From positions 19,076,893 through 19,140,892 of the forward strand of contig NC_092228.1 of assembly GCF_036320965.1 (NCBI RefSeq): DNA of 64,000 nt, written 5' to 3'. The position numbers were made by a program, and so were the translations under genes. The stretch is from Panulirus ornatus (Eukaryota > Arthropoda > Malacostraca > Decapoda > Palinuridae). The notes under the pieces were generated by a model. It did no database searches and had not been told where the DNA came from. It was given only the letters and a program-made list of their open reading frames with translations. This document shows, piece after piece, positions 57,224 to 64,000 of this stretch; the first letter of the stretch is position 1, and every line of letters starts with the position of its first letter.

Positions 57224-57810
57224 CTGTTTGTGAATCGGGAACCATTGCAACACAAACCCCGCCAGGTGGTAGAGTTTCCCGCAGTGTATCGAGACAGACT
57301 TCCCCAGAACTTTTTTTTAAAGGGGAAGTAAATGTTTATAGTTGTGTTACTGGAGTGATAGTTTTCATACATGATGTTTTGACAAGAAAATAGTGAAATT
57401 GGAGAAAAATGTAGCTTAGACATTGAAGCTTATTGATACAGTGGTTAAATTGATGAGAACTGCTACTGATGTTTGTGTAAATAAATTATACATTTCCTTT
57501 TTCCATAGCCAGAGGTTGAACCATTATGTGACATTCATTTTTTCATTCATTTCAAGCTAGAAGTTTCAGTTTTCTAAATTGTTTCTTACATTTCTCATAT
57601 GTATATATATGTATCTGTGTGTGTGTGTATATGTGCGTATGTATGTGTATGTGTGTGTATGTGTATATGTATATATACATATGTATATTATCCCTGGGGA
57701 TAGGGGTGAAAGAATACTTCCCACATATTCCTCGCGTGTCGTAGAAAGCGACTAGAGGGGACGGGAGCGGGGGGCCAGAAATCCTCCCCTCCTTGTATTA
57801 ACTTTCTAAA

Positions 57811-60800
57811 ATGGGAAACAGAAGAAGGAGTCACGCGGGGATTGCTCATCCTCCTCGAAGGCTCAGAGTGGGGTGCCTAAATGTGTGTGGATGTAACCAA
57901 GATGTAAAAAAAGGAGAGATAGGTAGTATGTTTGAGGAAAGGAACCTGGATGTTTTGGCTCTGAGTGAAATGAAGCTCAAGGGTAAAGGGGAAGAGTGGT
58001 TTGGGAATGTCTGGGGAGTAAAGTCAGGGGTTAGTGAGAGGACAAGAGCAAGGGAAGGAGTAGCAATACTCCTGAAACAGGAGTTGTGGGAGTATGTGAT
58101 AGAATGTAAGAAAGTAAATTCTCGATTAATATGGGTAAAACTGAAAGTTGATGGAGAGAGGTGGGTGATTATTGGTGCATATGCACCTGGGCATGAGAAG
58201 AAAGATCATGAGAGGCAAGTGTTTTGGGAGTAGCTAAATGAGTGTGTTAGTGGTTTTGATGCACGAGACCGGGTTATAGTGATGGGTGATTTGAATGCAA
58301 AGGTGAGTAATGTGGCAGTTGAGGGAATAATTGGTATACATGGGGTGTTCAGTGTTGTAAATGGAAATGGTGAAGAGCTTGTAGATTTATGTGCTGAAAA
58401 AGGACTGATGATTGGGAATACCTGGTTTAAAAAGCTGTATGGTTGCGAGGCGTGGGCTATGGATAGAGTTGTGCGCAGGAGGATGGATGTGCTGGAAATG
58501 AGATGTTTGAGGACAATGTGTGGTGTGAGGTGGTTTGATCGAGTAAGTAACGTAAGGGTAAGAGAGATGTGTGGAAATAAAAAGAGCGTGGTTGAGAGAG
58601 CAGAAGAGGGTGTTTTGAAATGGTTTGGGCACATGGAGAGAATGAGTGAGGAAAGATTGACCATGAGGATATATGTGTCGGAGGTGGAGGGAACGAGGAG
58701 AAGAGGGAGACCAAATTGGAGGTGGAAAGATGGAGTGAAAAAGATTTTGTGTGATCGGGGCCTGAACATGCAGGAGGGTGAAAGGAGGGCAAGGAATAGA
58801 GTGAATTGGAGCGATGTGGTATACAGGGGTTGACGTGCTGTCAGTGGATTGAATCAAGGCATGTGAAGCGTCTGGGGTAAACCATGGAAAGCTGTGTAGG
58901 TATGTATATTTGCGTGTGTGGACGTGTGTATGTACATGTGTATGGGGGGGGGTTGGGCCATTTCTTTCGTCTGTTTCCTTGCGCTACCTCGCAAACGCGG
59001 GAGACAGCGACAAAGTATAAAAAAAAAAAAAAAAAAAAGCGAGATATACATAAGTATACTTATGTAAGTAGGAGAGATGGCCAGAGACCGTTATTGGATT
59101 ACGTGTTAATTGAGAGGCGTGCGAAAGAGAGACTTTTGGATGTTAATGTGCTGAGAGGTGCAACTGGAGGGATGTCTGATCATTATCTTGTGGAGGCTAA
59201 GGTGAAGATTTGTATGGGTTTTCAGAAAAGAAGAGTGAATGTTGGGGTGAAGAGGGTGGTGAGAGTAAGTGAGCTTGGGAAGGAGACCTGTGTGAGGAAG
59301 TACCAGGAGAGACTGAGTACAGAATGGAAAAAGGTGAGAACAATGGAAGTAAGGGGAGTGGGGGAGGAATGGGATGTATTTAGGGAATCAGTGATGGATT
59401 GCGCAAAAGATGCTTGTGGCATGAGAAGAGTGGGAGGTGGGTTGATTAGAAAGCGTAGTGAGTGGTGGGATGAAGAAGTAAGAGTATTAGTGAAAGAGAA
59501 GAGAGAGGCATTTGGACGATTTTTGCAGGGAAAAAATGCAATTGAGTGGGAGATGTATAAAAGAAAGAGACAGGAGGTCAAGAGAAAGGTGCAAGAGGTG
59601 AAAAAAAGGGCAAATGAGAGTTGGGGTGAGAGAGTATCATTAAATTTTAGGGAGAATAAAAAGATGTTCTGGAAGGAGGTAAATAAAGTGCGTAAGACAA
59701 GGGAGCAAATGGGAACTTCAGTGAAGGGCGCAAATGGGGAGGTGATAACAAGTAGTGGCGATGTGAGAAGGAGATGGAGTGAGTATTTTGAAGGTTTGTT
59801 GAATGTGTTTGATGATAGAGTGGCAGATATAGGGTGTTTTGGTCGAGGTGGTGTGCAAAGTGAGAGGGATAGGGAAGATGATTTGGTAAACAGAGAAGAG
59901 GTAGTGAAAGCTTTGCAGAAGATGAAAGCCGGCAAGGCGGCAGGTTTGGATGGTATTGCAGTGGAATTTATTAAAAAAGGGGGTGACTGTATTGTTGACT
60001 GGTTGGTAAGGTTATTTAATGTATGTATGACTCATGGTGAGGTGCCTGAGGATTGGCGGAATGCATGCATAGTGCCATTGTACAAAGGCAAAGGGGATAA
60101 GAGTGAGTGCTCAAATTACAGAGGTATAAGTTTGTTGAGTATTCCTGGTAAATTATATGGGAGGGTATTGATTGAGAGGGTGAAGGCATGTACAGAGCAT
60201 CAGATTGGGGAAGAGCAGTGTGGTTTCAGAAGTGGTAGAGGATGCGTGGATCAGGTGTTTGCTTTGAAGAATGTATGTGAGAAATACTTAGAAAAGCAAA
60301 TGGATTTGTATGTAGCATTTATGGATCTGGAGAAGGCATATGATAGAGTTGATAGAGATGCTATGTGGAAGGTATTAAGAATATATGGTGTGGGAGGCAA
60401 GTTGTTAGAAGCAGTGAAAAGTTTTTATCGAGGATGTAAGGCATGTGTACGTGTAGGAAGAGAGGAAAGTGATTGGTTCTCAGTGAATGTAGGTTTGCGG
60501 CAGGGGTGTGTGATGTCTCCATGGTTGTTTAATTTGTTTATGGATGGGGTTGTTAGGGAGGTGAATGGAAGAGTTTTGGAAAGAGGGGCAAGTATGAAGT
60601 CTGTTGGGGATGAGAGAGCTTGGGAAGTGAGTCAGTTGTTGTTCGCTGATGATACAGCGCTGGTGGCTGATTCATGTGAGAAACTGCAGAAGCTGGTGAC
60701 TGAGTTTGGTAAAGTGTGTGGAAGAAGAAAGTTAAGAGTAAATGTGAATAAGAGCAAGGTTATTAGGTACAGTAGGGTTGAGGGTCAAGTCAATTGGGAG

Positions 60801-61410
60801 GTGAGTTTGAATGGAGAAAAACTGGAGGAAGTGAAGTGTTTTAGATATCTGGGAGTGGATCTGGCAGCGGATGGAACCATGGAAGCGGAAGTGGATCATA
60901 GGGTGGGGGAGGGGGCGAAAATTCTGGGGGCCTTGAAGAATGTGTGGAAGTCGAGAACATTATCTCGGAAAGCAAAAATGGGTATGTTTGAACCGGAATA
61001 GTGGTTCCAACAATGTTGTATGGTTGCGAGGCGTGGGCTATGGATAGAGTTGGGCGGAGGAGGATGGATGTGCTGGAAATGAGATGTTTGAGGACAATGT
61101 GTGGTGTGAGGTGGTTTGATCGAGTAACGTAAGGGTAAGAGAGATGTGTGGAAATAAAAAGAGCGTGGTTGAGAGAGCAGAAGAGGGTGTTTTGAAGTGG
61201 TTTGGGCACATGGAGAGAATGAGTGAGGAAAGATTGACCAAGAGGATATATGTGTCGGAGGTGGAGGGAACGAGGAGAAGAGGGAGACCAAATTGGAGGT
61301 GGAAAGATGGAGTGAAAAAGATTTTGTGTGATCGGGGCCTGAACATGCAGGAGGGTGAAAGGAGGGCAAGGAATAGAGTGAATTGGAGCGATGTGGTATA
61401 CCGGGGTTGA
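57811..61410 (+). pseudogene. R1 ORF of copy J, interrupted by a nested R1
   Basis: Endonuclease N-half 57811-58233, ended by TAG at 58231-58233 (CAG in WEQLNE). The frame goes on at 58279 to NTWFKK and is then split by the nested insertion. It resumes at 59037 with RDIHKYTYVSRRDGQRPLLD and stays open through linker and RT (FADDTALVAD near 60650) to KMGMFEP. There +2 bp (GAACCGGAATAG, about 60992) shift it, and a 4-bp deletion follows in RVSNVRV (about 61125). The C-terminal end 61144-61410 is otherwise intact. An open frame of 705 codons begins in the nested copy's UTR at 58884 by chance. Confidence 0.9.
58436..59040 (+). mobile_element. R1-A LINE nested inside copy J, same orientation
   Basis: Starts at LYGCEAWAMD and continues to the end of the ORF (58833), A-type UTR and A20. 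AAAAAGC occurs at 58429-58435 and 59034-59040, a 7-bp target duplication in the A-rich codons of WFKKRD. The fusion creates a chance in-frame 184-codon ORF (58279-58833: endonuclease middle plus C-terminal region). Confidence 0.93.
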
Positions 61411-61612
61411 CGTGCTGTCAGTGGATTGAATCGGGGCATGTGAAGCGTCTGGGGTAAACCATGGAAAGCTGTGTAGGTATGTATATTTGCGTGTGTGGAC
61501 GTATGTATATACATGTGTAATGGGGGGGGTTGGGCCATTTCTTTCGTCTGTTTCCTTGCGCTACCTCGCAAACGCGGGAGACAGCGACAAAGTATAATAA
61601 TAAAAAAAAATA

Positions 61613-61768
61613 AACATCTTAATGGATTTTCATTCATGCATTTTTCTTATGATTTTTTCTGATCAATTCTCTGTCACCAACAATAATCGTTATATTCTCC
61701 TACATTACATATGTTATCTACAGCTCATATTTTCAACCTATTCAAACAAAAATAAGTGCAGGAAACAG
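61613..61768 (+). repeat. 156-bp direct repeat, right copy
   Basis: Partner of 56906-57061; its first 75 bp are also the partner of 57149-57223. It is followed by unduplicated flank (CAATCAAGTATG). Confidence 0.9.
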
Positions 61769-62649
61769 CAATCAAGTATGAAAAAATATTCATGACACAC
61801 ACAAGATCAAAGACAAGAACTTGGGCACTTTACATTTAAAATTCTTCCTATTCTATTGATCATAACTTTCAGCAAATATGATTCTTCTTAATTGCATGAG
61901 CCTACTCTCAACTTAAGGTATTCAAATATCCTCTTGACTATCATCATTCTCACACAAAATATCTTTAGAAATTACTTCCCCTCTATTCAATCTGATGTTC
62001 CTGTTTGACTGTACCTTTTCCAAATTCTATCTCTTTCTAAGACAGAAATCTTGCTTTTGCTTATATCAATTTTCTGCATTCTTCTATACACATAATCAAA
62101 GTTACTTATAATTCTATTCAACACTTCATCTAATTTCATTAACTTCTTCAATGCTTTACATCATATGACTTACAAGGGAACTTCTCCATGTGTCATAGGG
62201 TTTTTTCCAATTACATTTAAACATTTGCACATAGCATGAAAATTGATATGCAGTGAAAGGGTTAAAGAACAAAACTACCAGCCAACAAAAACTTAGAAAA
62301 CTTTCTGTTCTAACATGGCACTGCTCAACAATGCTATCAAGCCCACCTCAATCTCATCTCAATTCCTCATCTACGAAAACAGTAAACAACCATCAAGGTG
62401 CATTATACAGCCTCGATACACTACCACACTGTGTTCACTCATACCTTCATTTTACTCTTGTATGAGCGGTACATCTATTACAAAAGATCTTACCATACAT
62501 ACTTTGAAATTTTCTATGCAGAAAACATCAAACCATCTCATACTGCTTTGTCAAGAATATTACCACAGGCCTTTTCTGAACCTATTAATGACTGAGGTGC
62601 TTTCTTTTTTGCTAAAGCTTTCTATGCTACCTGCCAAACTGTAGAGAAG
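61769..62649. other. Unassigned intronic DNA
   Basis: Overlapping ORFs at 62253-62644 give no recognisable family. Possibly an extension of the LINE relic that follows. Confidence 0.3.
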
Positions 62650-62990
62650 GTCTGGAAAGGGGCAGTAAAGACAGTATCAAAATTAAGAGAAGTGAGTTAC
62701 ACCTTGGAAGAGAGAAGAGTGAGAGGTGAACTGTTCACAACTTTTCAAATTTTAAAATAGACTGATGAAATAGACAGTAAACATTTCTTCGAGAGCTGTA
62801 AGGAAATAGCAACCAGGACATTATGAAATTATGCAAGAATTTTGTCAAAAAAAGATGTAAACAAGTATTCTATAGTATAACAGTGGTCGGTGAATAAAAT
62901 AAGATGACTAAGGACACACTTCATTCAGAGAGCATAAATATCTAAGAAATTGTATGATAGTAGAGAATGTTCAAAAGCTAGGCCCCATCT
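62650..62990 (+). mobile_element. CR1/Jockey-type LINE relic, RT C-terminal tail
   Basis: Broken plus frames read YTLEERRVRGELFTTFQILK (about 62698-62757), TDEIDSKHFFE (about 62762) and TRTL.NYARI.SKKDVNKYSI. This follows the L.ERR.RGDLI.TYK.......D...FF...TRGH pattern common to the end of CR1/Jockey/Rex-type reverse transcriptases. The RT core upstream is not recognisable. Confidence 0.6.
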
Positions 62991-63044
62991 GAGTAAATCT
63001 CTTTCCCCCTAGAGAACAAATAGGTAATTTCAAAAGGAAAGATC

Positions 63045-63255
63045 TATCAATCTACATCTCTGACACCTGTTCCCACCTGGAACTCCCCCAAGGGGGTGGC
63101 CATAGCAACAGAGTTTCCATAACTAGTGAACTCCAGTGCCACTTCTTGGCCTTTAGTACCTCACCTTTAACAGACTACTAGCAGAGGGCAATTCTAGTGC
63201 AGTGTTTCCAAAGGCTCCAAACTAATGTTCCTAATGACTACTTCTACCTAATACC
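63045..63255 (-). mobile_element. Repeat D (copy 5), truncated
   Basis: Plus strand starts ATCAATCTACATCTCTGACACC, then GGAACTCCCCCAAGGGGG and CAGACTACTAGCAGAGGGC, and stops after the first minisatellite units, directly before copy 6. Confidence 0.7.
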
Positions 63256-63261
63256 ATCTAC

Positions 63262-64000
63262 CTATCAATATCTCCGATGCCTGTCCCAACTGGAACTCCC
63301 TCAAAGGGGTGACCAAGGCATAAGAGTCTCCATAACTAAAGTACTCTAATGCCACTTCTTGGCCTTTAGTGCCTCACCCCTAACAGATTACTGGCATAGG
63401 GCAAGTCTAGCACAGTGTTTGCAGAGGCTCCAACTTAATGTTTCTTATGAATACTTCTATCTAATGCTCCTAACTACCATTTCTACCTAAAGTTTCAACT
63501 TAAACGTTCCTACCCACTACTTCTATTTACCTACTACTTCTATCTACTGCTCCTACCATTTTGCCAAAAGGAAGGGCTAGCACATAGTGCTCACTCCAGG
63601 AAAATATACAGTTACGAAGAATGAGCTGTGTGAGTTAAAGTTTGGTTATAATGACAAGGAGAGATTGTATGCTTGTGGACAGAATGCTAATGGTCCACAA
63701 GTTAGTGAGGCAGAAAGAATAAACAGCTACCTGGTCAGAGGAGTGCAACTTGACAACCACTAAACTGCTGGCTCACTAAGCAGATGTTACGAACCCTCTT
63801 GATACCCAGGTGGGTAATACTGGTAATGTTCCTCCCTAATGTTCCTAAATACTACTTCTACCTGTTATACCTCATACTCCATCTAAATGTTCCTAACTAC
63901 TACTTCTATCTACTGCTCCAACCATTTTGTTAAAAGGACAGGCTAGCATGTAGTGCTCAACATAAGAAAATCTAGAGTTACGAAAGATGAGCTGTGTGAG
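63262..64000 (-). mobile_element. Repeat D (copy 6), runs off the window
   Basis: CTATCAATATCTCCGATGCC through GGAACTCCCTCAAAGGGG and the CCTACTACTTCTA minisatellite (63430-63550), AAAGGAAGGGCTAGCACATAG and TCAGAGGAGTGCAACTTGAC to GGTGGGTAATACTGGTAATG at about 63825. The minisatellite and the TAGCATGTAGTGCTC block then occur again to 64000, so this is a longer form or the start of a further tandem copy. Confidence 0.7.

Larger units (their letters stand above)
57224..61612 (+). mobile_element. R1-A LINE copy J, full length with defined 5' end
   Basis: Bounded by the 75-bp duplications. The 5' leader starts CTGTTTGTGAATCGGGAACC and runs ~590 bp, including the TG/TA microsatellite (57600-57685) and G-rich block. 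The ORF starts at 57811 (MGNRRRSHAG) and the 3' UTR ends AGTATAATAATAAAAAAAAA at 61610. Subtracting the nested copy at 58436-59040, the element is close to 3.79 kb. It is the only complete copy in the window and defines the family's structure. Confidence 0.92.

Noticed and set aside
58279..58833. Endonuclease plus C-terminal domain fusion protein
   Set aside because: Produced by a nested insertion that happens to keep frame; no sign of selection.
58884..61001. 705-codon ORF as a single novel protein
   Set aside because: Its first ~50 codons are the 3' UTR and A-tail (Lys run) of a nested R1; the rest is the normal R1 endonuclease end, linker and RT.
62253..62644. Overlapping 65-109 codon ORFs
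   Set aside because: They are in conflicting frames with no recognisable motifs; at best unreadable LINE remains.

Overview
This is eukaryotic, repeat-dense, AT-rich DNA with no bacterial or viral gene organisation. I read it as a piece of an arthropod genome, most likely a decapod crustacean. The reasons are one host gene split by very long introns, and repeat families (RTE-type LINEs with a 5' leader around TATCCCTGGGGATAGGGG and a 3' end around GCTACCTCGCAAACGCGGGAG) that I associate with shrimp, crab and lobster genomes. No database search was possible, so the taxon is an inference.

Host gene. Eight internal coding exons lie on the minus strand: 56175-56081, 48374-48248, 42128-41951, 40313-40155, 20103-19996, 16386-16238, 11447-11269 and 6328-6195. 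An optional 30-nt microexon lies at 55831-55802. Every junction has AG/GT borders, and the codon phases match from exon to exon. The joined peptide reads as the middle of a DOCK6/7/8-type (DOCK-C, Zizimin-related; Drosophila Zir) guanine-nucleotide exchange factor, between the DHR-1 and DHR-2 domains. The N-terminal and C-terminal exons lie outside the window, beyond 64000 and before 1 respectively. Nearly everything else is intron.

Intron content. The main repeat is one RTE-like LINE family (called R1 here). A full-length copy has a leader of about 590 bp, a single ORF of about 998 codons (APE endonuclease, reverse transcriptase with FADD, conserved C-terminal region) and a short 3' UTR ending in A- or TA-rich tails. 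More than 25 copies or fragments are present, in two 3'-UTR subfamilies (A short and young, B long and older) plus very old relics. The 20-40 kb intron is a LINE pile-up: inverted copies at 20.3-22.9 kb, a nearly full copy at 23.0-26.7 kb, a 3.82-kb tandem duplication (24211-28029 = 28030-31846), a nearly intact 5'-truncated copy at 31.8-34.3 kb, and deletion or patchwork copies up to 39.9 kb. At 56.9-61.8 kb a full-length R1 carries another R1 inside it and sits between unusually long target-site duplications (75 and 156 bp).

Other mobile DNA. There is a second, decayed RTE-like LINE (R2, 3.0-5.6 kb), and a non-autonomous retroposon (repeat D, six copies) whose 3' end resembles the R2 3' end. 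A short SINE-like unit at 34.3 kb shares the R1 3' end. A miniature Ty3/gypsy-like LTR element (13707-14962) is nested in a pogo/Tigger-like TIR element (13575-15249). Also present are a second TIR MITE (56271-56536), a piggyBac-like TTAA MITE (18062-18261), a dead Jockey-like endonuclease region (17.2-18.06 kb), a CR1/Jockey-type RT tail (62.65-62.99 kb), (TA)n tracts and small tandem duplications.

I found no RNA gene, CRISPR array or operon. I found no clearly new biological system. The strongest leads are the two-step LINE insertion with very long TSDs at one nick site, the LINE-LINE tandem duplication, the SINE/LINE tail-sharing pairs, and the candidate DOCK microexon.
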